Below the pieces are notes generated by a model. It ran no database searches. It saw only the letters and a program-made list of their open reading frames with translations, and was not told where the DNA came from. Made by a program: the position numbers and the translations under genes. Source: UBA7887 sp964408735 (lineage in GTDB: Bacteria; Pseudomonadota; Alphaproteobacteria; UBA7887). From it: 14,615 bases of DNA. Shown here piece after piece: positions 1-7,900 of this stretch. How positions within the stretch are numbered: the first letter of the stretch is position 1; every line of letters begins with the position of its first letter. The stretch lies in contig CAYPAX010000110.1 of NCBI GenBank assembly GCA_964408735.1, positions 1 through 14,615 of the forward strand, written 5' to 3'.

Positions 1-7
1 AAAACAC

Positions 8-83
8 TGGCGTCCCCTACGGGACTCGAACCCGTGTTTTCGCCGTGAAAGGGCGATGTCCTAGGCCGCTAGACGAAGGGGAC
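8..83 (-). tRNA. tRNA-Glu (anticodon UUC)
   Basis: Read on the minus strand this is a complete 76-nt cloverleaf including an encoded CCA (8-10). The acceptor stem GTCCCCT (83-77) pairs fully with AGGGGAC (18-12). The anticodon stem TCGCC/GGCGA encloses the loop CTTTCAC, placing anticodon TTC at 49-47. The T arm carries the GGTTCGAGTCC consensus. The sequence follows bacterial tRNA-Glu closely. It lies downstream of, and in the same direction as, the mipZ/VWA/J-domain operon, but has its own promoter candidate. After the CCA the minus strand reads GTGTTTT up to the window edge, perhaps the beginning of a terminator T-run. Confidence 0.97.
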
Positions 84-102
84 GGTGGCTTTGGCTGGGG
101 GC

Positions 103-132
103 GATATATCGTGCGTTTGGCGGCGCGGTCAA
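103..132 (-). promoter_or_regulatory. Probable sigma-70 promoter of tRNA-Glu
   Basis: On the minus strand a -35 element TTGACC (132-127, 5 of 6 to consensus) is followed after 18 bases by TATATC (108-103, 4 of 6). This would start transcription near base 96, about 13 bases ahead of the tRNA. The -35 box contains the TGA stop codon of the J-domain gene, so the tRNA promoter is embedded in the end of that coding region. Seen by eye only. Confidence 0.55.
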
Positions 133-863
133 CCGCCCTCGCCGAGCAGGATGTCCTTTGCGCGATTTATCTTGGCCGCCAGATAGTCGGAGCCGCCGTG
201 GTCCGGGTGCATCTGTTTCATCAGGCGGCGGTGGGCGTCCTTGATGTCCTGGTCGCTGGCGCCGGGGGCGAGGCCGAGGATATCGAACGCTTCTTCCGCC
301 GTCATGACGCCTTCGTCGGCAGCCGGCGCGGCCCCGGCGACATCGCGCCAATCGGGTTGGGTGCGGTCGAGAAAGCCCTCCAGCAGGCGCCGCGAGCGTT
401 CGTCGCCGCCGCATTCCTGGCGCAAGTCGAGCAGCTCGCCGAGCGCCAGCGTGGATAGCCGCCGCCCGGCGAAGGCGCCTTGCAGCACGTCGCCGTCGAG
501 GCTGCCGCTGTCATGGTCGAGATGCATGCGCAGCCAGGCCGTCTCCGCCGAGGACTGGGCGCCCGGCGTGGGGCCTGCCGCGGCACCACGGCGGGCAGCC
601 GCCGCCTTGCGGACGCCCCAGGCCCAGGCCAGCAGCGGCACCAGATTGCGCACCCGCCAGAGCGCCGCCGCCAGGCCGCCGAAGAGGCCGGCGATCAAGG
701 CCTGGCCGCGCACCAGCAGCAGCACGCCGAGCACGATGGCGAGCGTGATGCCGACCCAGCGCACGGCGCGTGCCAGCATCTGCGGATTGGCCGAGACGAA
801 CAGCCGCGTCAGCACCAGAAAGACCAGCAGCAGCGCCACGCCCATCAGCAGGTAGGCGATCAT
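129..863 (-). CDS. Membrane-anchored J-domain (DnaJ-like) protein
   Basis: A 244-residue protein with hydrophobic segments at about residues 3-22, 34-52 and 55-82, a cytoplasmic linker, and a C-terminal J domain (about 188-242) with the diagnostic HPD triad at 219-221. The layout, with membrane part first and J domain last, resembles type III J proteins and mitochondrial Pam18/TIM14, not canonical DnaJ: there is no G/F region or zinc finger. The middle stretch (LDHDSG, GRRLSTL, about 115-140) is typical of an alphaproteobacterial membrane J-protein family. It probably recruits Hsp70 (DnaK) to the inner membrane; the client is unknown. The ATG at 863 is chosen because it begins the membrane segment and has AAGGGAGG just upstream. 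That ribosome site lies within the end of the VWA gene, whose stop is 2 bases away, so the two are probably translationally coupled. Confidence 0.88.
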   Translation of the reverse strand: MIAYLLMGVALLLVFLVLTRLFVSANPQMLARAVRWVGITLAIVLGVLLLVRGQALIAGLFGGLAAALWRVRNLVPLLAWAWGVRKAAAARRGAAAGPTPGAQSSAETAWLRMHLDHDSGSLDGDVLQGAFAGRRLSTLALGELLDLRQECGGDERSRRLLEGFLDRTQPDWRDVAGAAPAADEGVMTAEEAFDILGLAPGASDQDIKDAHRRLMKQMHPDHGGSDYLAAKINRAKDILLGEGG

Positions 864-865
864 GC

Positions 866-1582
866 TCAGCCTCCCTTGCCGCGCCGGCTTTCGAGCCGCA
901 ACAGGGTGCGCCCTTCGCGGCGCTCGAAATCTTCCAGCGCCGGGCGCCCGCCGACGGCATAGACCGCGACCGCCGCCAACAGCGCCTTCAAGCTGGCCGC
1001 GCTTGCCGAATCGAAACGGCAATAGGCGCCGCCCGAGAGCCGTGCGATCTGGCGGAAGGCGCTTTCGGCCTCGGCGTCGCCGCCCTCGTGGAAGACGAAG
1101 ACGGGAACGCCGTCGATGCCGAGCTGGCCCGCCTGGTGGCACAACTCGTCGACGCTTTCCTCGCAGGCATCGCCGATGAAGACCACGGCTTGGACTTTTT
1201 CGGCTGCGCTTTCCTTTACGGCATGGCGCAGCAGCTTGCCGATCTGGGTACGCCCGCCGAGGCAGCGCACCCCGGTCATGCGCTGCAGCAGAGCCTTGCT
1301 GTCGCTGGTGAACGGCGTCGCCTTGAACTCGCCGAAGCCGCGATAATAGGCGAGCTGCACGGCGAGGGTGCCGAGTGCCGCGGTCTCGCTGAACATCTCG
1401 GCCTGGATATGGCAGGCGGTGTCCCAGCTCTGCTCGCGGCTGGCGGTGGCGTCGAGGGCGAAGATCAGCCGGCCCTTGCGGCTGCCGCCCGAGTGCGCCG
1501 TGAGCTTGCCGACGGTATCGAGAAAGGCATCGATCTCGGAATCGCTCGACGGCGCCGGCAGCCTGTCGCGCTTATCCGCCAT
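866..1582 (-). CDS. VWA-domain protein
   Basis: A 238-residue soluble protein, almost entirely one von Willebrand factor A domain. The metal-ion (MIDAS) motif appears as DATAS at residues 44-48, a DxTxS variant of the usual DxSxS. It is supported by a threonine in GGRTQ (T112) and the aspartate in FIGDAC (D138). Alternating hydrophobic strands and helices (LIFALD, AVVFIGD, PVFVFHEG) fit the Rossmann-like VWA fold. VWA domains mediate metal-dependent protein contacts, so this is likely an adaptor. It sits between mipZ (18 bases upstream) and the J-domain gene (2 bases downstream) in one transcription unit. No signal peptide or membrane segment is visible. The partner is unknown; a link to the adjacent chaperone or to division is inference from gene order. 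Confidence 0.82.
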   Translation of the reverse strand: MADKRDRLPAPSSDSEIDAFLDTVGKLTAHSGGSRKGRLIFALDATASREQSWDTACHIQAEMFSETAALGTLAVQLAYYRGFGEFKATPFTSDSKALLQRMTGVRCLGGRTQIGKLLRHAVKESAAEKVQAVVFIGDACEESVDELCHQAGQLGIDGVPVFVFHEGGDAEAESAFRQIARLSGGAYCRFDSASAASLKALLAAVAVYAVGGRPALEDFERREGRTLLRLESRRGKGG

Positions 1583-1600
1583 CGGGCGCGCCCAGCCGCC

Positions 1601-2428
1601 TCAGTCGCCCGCCGCCGTGGTGCGGCCTGTCGCTTGCGGGCGGCACAGCGCGTCGATCTTGTTCGCCAGGCCGCGCACCTCTTCGATGGCGGCCAGGTGC
1701 GATTTTGTCGGCTTGGGCCCGGTGCCTTCGCTGTCGAGCACGCAGAGGCCGTGCAGGAAAAGCTCGCGAAAGATCACGCGCTCGGCAAAACCCGGCAGCA
1801 GAGTGAAGCCGAGATCGGGCTCGAGCCTGGCCAGCACTTCCTCGACCCGACGCATGTTGCCGGCGCCGATCGAGGCGAGGCGGTTGCGCAGCACGATCCA
1901 GTGGGCCGCCGGCTTGCCGGCCTTGGCGCGGTCGCCGCGGCGGCTCCAGACCATCTCGCTGTAGCGGCTGTGGCAGCGCACGGCCAGGCTGTCCGGATCC
2001 AGGTCCACCAGCACGTCGAGGTCGAGCAGGCTGTCGTTGAGGGGGGTGAGGATGACATCCGCCCGGCCATGGGCGAAGCGCGACAGGGGGCTGTCGGCGC
2101 CGAGGCCGTCCATGACGATATAGTCGTTGGCGCGCGACAGCTCGTCGCACATCTCCCGCAGCCATTCGCGTTCCTGCAGGCGTGCCTCTTCGACATTGCC
2201 GTGACGGCTGGTCACGGCCAGGCGGTGATCCGGCAAGGCCAGCTGCAAGCCCCGCCCCTCGGCATGATTGGCACGATTGGCGAAGAAGCGCGTCATGGTC
2301 TGCTGGCGCGTGTCGAGATCGACGCTCGCCACCCGCTTGCCCAGAAACAGCAAGCCCAAGGCCAGATGCACGGCGACGGTGGATTTGCCGGTTCCACCCT
2401 TCTCGTTGCCTACCAAAATCAGAGTCAC
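1601..2428 (-). CDS. mipZ: Division plane positioning ATPase MipZ
   Basis: A 275-residue P-loop ATPase of the ParA/MinD superfamily. It has the deviant Walker A motif NEKGGTGKST (residues 8-17, signature lysine K10 and P-loop K15), SVDLDTRQ (35-42) and the Walker B strand YIVMD (103-107). Stretches such as AHGRADVILTPLNDS, WIVLRNRLA and RVIFRELF match the MipZ signature as I know it from Caulobacter. There MipZ forms gradients from the ParB-bound poles and inhibits FtsZ, confining division to midcell. One oddity: the usual DTPG after Walker B reads DGLG here (107-110). The start is GTG at 2428, with GAGGAG 11 bases upstream (2440-2445). It is first in an operon with the VWA and J-domain genes. 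Confidence 0.92.
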   Translation of the reverse strand: MTLILVGNEKGGTGKSTVAVHLALGLLFLGKRVASVDLDTRQQTMTRFFANRANHAEGRGLQLALPDHRLAVTSRHGNVEEARLQEREWLREMCDELSRANDYIVMDGLGADSPLSRFAHGRADVILTPLNDSLLDLDVLVDLDPDSLAVRCHSRYSEMVWSRRGDRAKAGKPAAHWIVLRNRLASIGAGNMRRVEEVLARLEPDLGFTLLPGFAERVIFRELFLHGLCVLDSEGTGPKPTKSHLAAIEEVRGLANKIDALCRPQATGRTTAAGD

Positions 2429-2446
2429 GTCGGTGTCGTCTCCTCA

Positions 2447-2459
2447 ATTCGCGCCGAAT
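2447..2459. promoter_or_regulatory. Short palindrome upstream of mipZ
   Basis: ATTCG-CGC-CGAAT is a perfect 5-bp inverted repeat with a 3-bp centre, directly upstream of the mipZ ribosome site in the 161-bp divergent region 2429-2589. Its position would suit an operator or a 5' leader element for mipZ, but it is short and could be chance. No convincing -35/-10 pair was found for mipZ; TTGCTT and TAGACT, 16 bases apart on the minus strand further upstream, are a weak option. Confidence 0.2.
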
Positions 2460-2518
2460 GCGCTGGGAGGAAGTCTAGAGCACGCTCCGGGCAAAGCAAA
2501 TCCAGCTCTCATCCGCCA

Positions 2519-2547
2519 TTGCGACCCTGTGCACGATTGGGCATAGT
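2519..2547 (+). promoter_or_regulatory. Possible promoter of the Old Yellow Enzyme gene
   Basis: TTGCGA (2519-2524), a 17-base spacer, then CATAGT (2542-2547). Each hexamer matches the sigma-70 consensus at 4 of 6 positions with ideal spacing. It would give a leader of about 35 bases before the GTG at 2590. Weak by sequence alone, but it is the best candidate in the divergent region. Confidence 0.35.
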
Positions 2548-2589
2548 CCGCCCCGACCGAGACCTTTTCCCAGCGACGGAGAGACTGCC

Positions 2590-3756
2590 GTGGATACCGA
2601 TTCCCCGCGCCCGACCCCGCTTCTGTTCACGCCCCTCGAGATCCGCGGCGTGACCATGCGCAACCGCATCGTAATCTCGCCCATGTGCACCTACAGCGCC
2701 GCCGAAGGCATGCCGCAGGACTGGCACATGGTGCATCTCGGCCAGTACGCGCTGGGCGGGGCGGGGGTGATTTTCACGGAGGCCCTCGCGGTGCAGAAGC
2801 AAGGCCGCATCACCCATGGCGATGTCGGCTTGTGGCATGACGGCCAGATCGGCCCGATCGCCAGGATCGTGCATTTTCTCAAGGAGCACGGCGCGGTGCC
2901 GGCGGTCCAGCTCGCCCATGCCGGGCGCAAGGCGAGCATGCAGCGGCCGTGGAACGGCAACGCCGCGCTCGACGAGGGCGACCTGGCGCGGGGCGACCTG
3001 CAATGGCAGCCCAAGGGCGCCAGCGCCATTCCCGTCGATGACGGCTGGGTGGTGCCGGAGTCCCTGACCACGGACGAGATCGCTCAGATCGTCGAAGACT
3101 TCGCCGCCGCCGCCAAGCGCGCCCTGGCCGCCGGCTTCGACATCGCCGAGGTGCACGGCGCCCACGGCTATCTCATCCAGAGTTTCCTCAGCCCCATCGG
3201 CAACCAGCGCAACGACGCCTATGGCGGCGACCGCGCCGGGCGCATGCGCCTTGCCCTGGAAGTAACGGAGGCGGTGCGCGCGGTCTGGCCCGACGACAAG
3301 CCGCTGTTCTTCCGCATCTCTTCCGTGGACGGCATCGAAGGCGGCTGGGAGATGGAGGATTCCATTGCACTCGCCAAGGAGCTCAAGGCGCTCGGTGTCG
3401 ATGTCGTCGATTGCTCCTCGGGCGGCATCGCGGGCTCGGCCACGGCGGCACGGGCGAAACGCCAGCCGGGCTTCCAGGTACCTTTCGCCGACCAGGTGCG
3501 CCGCGAGTCGGGGCTCATGACCCAGGCCGTCGGCCTCATCACCCACGGCCAGCAGGCCGAGGCGATTTTGCAGGCCGGCCAGGCCGATCTCATCGCCATC
3601 GGCCGCGAGGCGCTGACCGATCCGTATTGGCCGCTGCGCGCGGCAGAGTTCCTCGGCTGCGATCCCAAGATGGAGCACTGGCCTTACCAATATGGCTGGT
3701 GGCTGACCCGGCGCAAGCGCTCGAGCGTGTTCTACGAGCCGGTGAGCAGCGCCTAG
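2590..3756 (+). CDS. Old Yellow Enzyme family NADH:flavin oxidoreductase (YqjM/XenA type)
   Basis: A 388-residue FMN-dependent ene-reductase in a TIM barrel. Such enzymes use NAD(P)H to reduce activated C=C bonds of enals, enones or nitro compounds. Visible motifs are those of the YqjM/XenA subgroup: SPMCTYS with C33 and Y35 near FMN, QLAHAGRK (108-114) and VHGAHGYL with the substrate-binding pair H189/H192. The phosphate-binding end (CSSGG, LIAIGREAL) is also present. Length is normal for the subgroup. The C-terminal tail (HWPYQYGWWLTRRKR region) is aromatic and basic, as in XenA-like enzymes where the tail completes the neighbouring active site. The start is GTG at 2590 with GGAGAG about 8 bases upstream. 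The next gene follows after 8 bases, so the two are probably an operon. The natural substrate cannot be told from sequence. Confidence 0.92.
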   Translation: MDTDSPRPTPLLFTPLEIRGVTMRNRIVISPMCTYSAAEGMPQDWHMVHLGQYALGGAGVIFTEALAVQKQGRITHGDVGLWHDGQIGPIARIVHFLKEHGAVPAVQLAHAGRKASMQRPWNGNAALDEGDLARGDLQWQPKGASAIPVDDGWVVPESLTTDEIAQIVEDFAAAAKRALAAGFDIAEVHGAHGYLIQSFLSPIGNQRNDAYGGDRAGRMRLALEVTEAVRAVWPDDKPLFFRISSVDGIEGGWEMEDSIALAKELKALGVDVVDCSSGGIAGSATAARAKRQPGFQVPFADQVRRESGLMTQAVGLITHGQQAEAILQAGQADLIAIGREALTDPYWPLRAAEFLGCDPKMEHWPYQYGWWLTRRKRSSVFYEPVSSA

Positions 3757-3764
3757 CGCATCCC

Positions 3765-4877
3765 ATGACGGAGCGCGTCGACACGGTTGTTGTCGGCGCC
3801 GGTGTGGTCGGGCTCGCCGTGGCCCGGCACCTGGCGCTTGCCGGGCACGAAGTCATCCTACTCGAGGCGGCGGACGTCATCGGCTCGGAGACTTCGTCGC
3901 GCAATAGCGAGGTCATCCACGCCGGCATCTACTATCCCGCCGGCAGCCTCAAGGCGCGGCTCTGCGTGGCCGGGCGCCAGGCGCTCTATGCCTATTGCGA
4001 GAGCCGCGGCGTGCCTCATACGCGCATCGGCAAGCTGATCGTCGCGGCGGACGAGGCACAGCTGCCCGAGCTCGACACCATTGCCGCCAAGGCCGCCACC
4101 AATGGCGTCGATGACATGGCGCGCCTGAGCCGTACGGAAGCGAACGCGATGGAGCCGGCGGTGCGCTGCGCCGGGGCGCTGCATTCGCCGTCGACAGGCA
4201 TCATCGACAGCCATGCCCTCATGCTGAGCTATCAGGGCGAAGCGGAAGGTCACGGCGCCATGGTGGCCTTCAACAGTTGCCTGGTGGGCGGTGTCGCGCG
4301 CGAGGACGGTATTCTGCTTAGGGTGGCAAGCGATGGCGAGGTCACGGAGCTAGTCGCCGCCCGCGTGGTCAACGCCGCCGGCCTCGGCGCGCAGGAGGTG
4401 GCGGGCGGAATCGAGGGCCTTGCGCCCGAGAGCATCCCGCCGCGCTTTCTCGCCCGCGGCTGCTATTTCACCCTCGCCGGTGCCTCGCCCTTCCGCCACC
4501 TGGTCTATCCCGTGCCCGAGCCCGGCGGCCTCGGCGTGCACGTCACCCTCGACATGGCCGGCCAGACCCGTTTCGGCCCCGACGTCGAGTGGATCGACGA
4601 GATCGACTACGCCCTCGACGAGGCCCGCGCCGACCGTTTCGCTCCCGCCATCCGCGCCTATTGGCCGGATCTCCCCAACGGCGCCCTGCAGCCCGGCTAC
4701 ACCGGCATCCGCCCCAAGGTCGCGAGGCGGGGTGCCCCCGCCGGCGACTTCATTGTTCAGGGACCGGAGGCCCACGGTGTGGCGGGCCTGGTGAACCTCT
4801 ACGGCATCGAGTCGCCGGGCCTGACCGCCTCGCTGGCCATCGCGGAGATGGTGGGGGAGATGTTGGGCGCGCCTTGA
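3765..4877 (+). CDS. FAD-dependent oxidoreductase, L-2-hydroxyglutarate oxidase-like
   Basis: A 370-residue flavoprotein of the D-amino-acid-oxidase (DAO) superfamily. The dinucleotide-binding fold is N-terminal: VVVGAGVVGLAVA with the GxGxxG glycines at 11, 13 and 16, followed by the acidic end of strand 2 in LLEA (32-35). The block SSRNSEVIHAGIYYPAGSLK (44-63) closely matches the L-2-hydroxyglutarate dehydrogenase/LhgO family (consensus near SRHNSGVIHSGIYY). The C-terminal flavin-contacting segment around LVNLYGIESPGLT agrees. Expected chemistry is oxidation of a 2-hydroxy acid, L-2-hydroxyglutarate being the family archetype, passing electrons to oxygen or quinone. It is slightly shorter than the roughly 400-420 residues of LhgO. 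The ATG at 3765 is preferred because it starts right before the FAD motif; a longer reading would overlap the ene-reductase gene. Substrate remains inferred. Confidence 0.85.
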   Translation: MTERVDTVVVGAGVVGLAVARHLALAGHEVILLEAADVIGSETSSRNSEVIHAGIYYPAGSLKARLCVAGRQALYAYCESRGVPHTRIGKLIVAADEAQLPELDTIAAKAATNGVDDMARLSRTEANAMEPAVRCAGALHSPSTGIIDSHALMLSYQGEAEGHGAMVAFNSCLVGGVAREDGILLRVASDGEVTELVAARVVNAAGLGAQEVAGGIEGLAPESIPPRFLARGCYFTLAGASPFRHLVYPVPEPGGLGVHVTLDMAGQTRFGPDVEWIDEIDYALDEARADRFAPAIRAYWPDLPNGALQPGYTGIRPKVARRGAPAGDFIVQGPEAHGVAGLVNLYGIESPGLTASLAIAEMVGEMLGAP

Positions 4878-4887
4878 TTGTGCGGCG

Positions 4888-4911
4888 CCCACGGTGTGTA
4901 ATCGCCGTGGG
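4888..4911 (+). promoter_or_regulatory. Hairpin overlapping the cyclase ribosome-binding site
   Basis: CCCACGGTG (4888-4896) can pair with CGCCGTGGG (4903-4911) as a 9-bp stem containing one G-U pair, around the 6-base loop TGTAAT. The 3' arm includes the first half of the purine run GTGGGGGG (4907-4914) that serves as ribosome-binding site for the ATG at 4923. No T-run follows, so a classical terminator is unlikely. It may damp translation of the cyclase within the operon. Confidence 0.45.
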
Positions 4912-4922
4912 GGGCAACTGCG

Positions 4923-7900
4923 ATGAGCAAGATCCGCGCGTGGCTCGAAGAGAACGGCCTCGGCGCTCATGCCGAGCGCTTCGAGGCCGAGCGCATCGAC
5001 CACGATATCCTGCCCCAACTCACCGACGAGGCGCTGACGGCCCTCGGCCTGCCGCTTGGCGACCGCCTGCGGCTGCTGGGCGCCATTAAGGATTTGGAGG
5101 CGCCGCCTGCCCCGAGACAAGAGGCCGAGCGGCGGCAGATCACGGTGATGTTCTGCGACCTGGTGGGCTCGACGGCGCTCTCGGAGAAGCTCGACCCGGA
5201 AGACCTGCGCACGCTGATGCAGAACTACCAGCAAGCGGCCGGCGCGGTCATCGAGCGCTACGGCGGCCACGTCGCGCAGTATCTCGGCGATGGCCTGATG
5301 ACCTATTTCGGTTGGCCGCAAGCGCATGAGGACGATGCCGAGCGGGCGGTGCGCGCCTCGCTCGATATCGTCGAGGCCGTGGGCGCCATGGACTTGGCGG
5401 TTCGTATCGGCATTGCCACCGGCCCCGTGGTGGTCGGTGAGACCGGCGCCGGCGATGCCTCTGTGCCCAAGCTGGCGGTCGGTGAGACGCCGAACCTCGC
5501 GGCCCGCTTGCAAGGCTTGGCGGGGCCGGATGAGATTGTCGTCGGGCCATCGACACGGCGCCTGCTCGGCGGCACCTTCGAGCTGGTCGACATGGGCGAG
5601 CAGGCGCTGAAGGGCATCGTCGAGCCGGTGCAGGCGCACCGCGTTGGCGGTCTGGCTGTCACTGAGGGCCGCTTCGAGGCCCAGCACCCGCACCTGACAC
5701 CATTGGTCGGCCGCGAGGCGGAGATGGCAATGGTGATGGCGCGCTGGGAACAGGCATGCGCGGGCGAGGGCCAGGCCATCCTGCTGAGCGGCGAACCTGG
5801 TATTGGGAAGAGCCGGATTACGCAGGCCCTTCGCGAACGCGTCGCCGATGAGCCGCACACGCGCCTGCGCTACCAGTGCAGCCCCTATCATACGAACTCT
5901 GCCCTGCACCCGGTCATCGAGCGGATCGAGCGCGCCACAGGTTTCGCGCGCGACGACACGCCGGACGCGAAGCTCGACAAGCTGGAACAAATCTTCGCAA
6001 GTGGCGCGGGCCGCGCGCTTGTCGCGTCTCTGCTGTCATTGCCTGTCGAGCGCTATCCGGCTCTCGCCATGAGTCCGCAGAAACAAAAGGAAGAGACCCT
6101 GCGAACGCTGGCAGAGCAGGTGACGGAACTGGCGGCGATCGCTCCCGTCCTGCTGATCCTCGAAGACGCCCATTGGATCGACCCGACCAGTCAGGAGTTA
6201 TTCGACCTGGTCGTGCCGGTGGTTGCCAGCCATCGCGTCCTCGCCATCATCACCCACCGCCCGGAGTACACACCACCTTGGTCGGACCTGAGCCACGTGA
6301 CACAAGTGGCTCTGGATCGACTTGGCCGCTCGGAAGCTGCTGCGATGGCGGCGCGCGTCTCCGATGCTGCCTTGCCAGATCATTTGCTTGACGAGATCGT
6401 CACAAGAACCGATGGCGTGCCGCTGTTCGTCGAGGAGCTGACCAAGACGGTTGTTGAGGACGCTGATGTGAGCGTCCCGGCGACCCTGCAGGATTCCCTC
6501 ATGGCCAGGCTCGATCGCCTCGGCTCCGCAAAGGAGATCGCGCAGATCGGCGCCTGCATCGGGCGCGAATTCAGCCACGATTTGTTGGCCATGGTTTCGC
6601 CCCTAACGCAGGCCGAACTCAGCGAAGCCCTGCTGCAGCTCGTCCATGCAGAGCTGATCCATCGTGCAGGGAGCGACTACATATTCAAGCATGCGCTGGT
6701 GCAAGACGCAGCATACGACACCCTGTTGCGCACGCGACGGCAGGAATTGCATGAGCGTATCGGCATGGCGATTGAGGAGAGACTTCCCGAGATTGCCGCC
6801 GCCGAGCCTGAAGCCGTATTCCGGCATTTCGCGGCGGCTGGCCTCGTAGAGCCCGCTTTGCCCTACGCGGTGAAGGCCGGGCAGGCCGCCATGGCGCGCG
6901 GCGCCCCGGAAAGCGGTATTAACCATCTGCTGGCAGGATTGGAATTGTTGGAGGGCGCGCCGGACTCGCCGGCGCGCGCTGCCTGGGAATTGGACCTTCG
7001 ATTGGAACTGGGCACTGCCTACATCTTTGCGCGAGGCTGGGCGTTTCCGGACGTCAAACCGAATTACGAGCGGTGCCGTGAGCTCGTTGCGCTCAGCCCA
7101 GATCCCCATAAGGCCTATATGGCGGCGCAGGGCATCTTCTATTACTACAATGTCACCGGTATGCGTGACGAAGCGGACTTGATTTCCGACGAGTTGCTGG
7201 AACTGGCCACGCAAAATGATGATCCGCAGCAATTGCTGTTGGCCTATCAAGCACGCGCTCAATCACTCTTCTACCGGGCTCGTTATGCCGAGGCCCAAGA
7301 AGCGTTCGAGCAGTCCGCCAGCTATTACGATGCCTCTCGGGATGTCGAGCTGATCCGTGTCTGGGGGGTCGATTTCCTGGACTACGACCTGATATCGGCG
7401 GCGGTGTGCCATTGCATCGTCGGCCGTTTGGATACGGGCCTGGATCTGGCGCAGACGGCGGACGAACACGTCCGTGCACTAGGACAGCCCGCCGCGGTCT
7501 GCTTTTCCCAGTGGTGGTTCGGCCTCGTGCACTGGTTTCGCGGCGAGAGCGAGGCGACACTGGCGGCAACGTCAGAATCCGTTGACCTCGCAACCAACAT
7601 CGGTTTCGGCTTCTATGTCATATTTGCGGGCATGCTGAAGGCTGCGGCGGAAGCGCTCACGAACAGACGTGAGCTTGGTGCTGCCAACTTTTCTGAGGCC
7701 ATGGCCAACGCCGATGGCGTGGGAGCTCGGATTATGCGGGGGTATCAAGTTTCGTTGGCGGTTCCGGCATATGCTGAGCCCGAGACCTGCGGCGCTGCGC
7801 ATACATTGATCGATGAGACGTTGGCAGATTGCACCGCGCGCGGTGATCGTTTCTTTGATGCCCACCTACTGACCGCGCGCGGCGTCATCAAGCGGTTGGG

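Noticed and set aside
770..2653. 627-codon plus-strand ORF across the VWA and mipZ genes
   Set aside because: It runs antisense to two well-supported genes; its translation is rich in A, R, H and G as expected for an antisense frame in high-GC DNA, with no domain.
2509..3690. 393-codon minus-strand ORF over the Old Yellow Enzyme gene
   Set aside because: Antisense shadow; the plus strand carries clear ene-reductase motifs.
3411..3764. N-terminal extension of the FAD gene into the ene-reductase gene
   Set aside because: Would overlap by about 350 bases; the FAD-binding motif starts right after the ATG at 3765.
4350..5990. 546-codon minus-strand ORF over the FAD gene and cyclase start
   Set aside because: Antisense shadow spanning two real genes, low-complexity translation, no ribosome site or motif.
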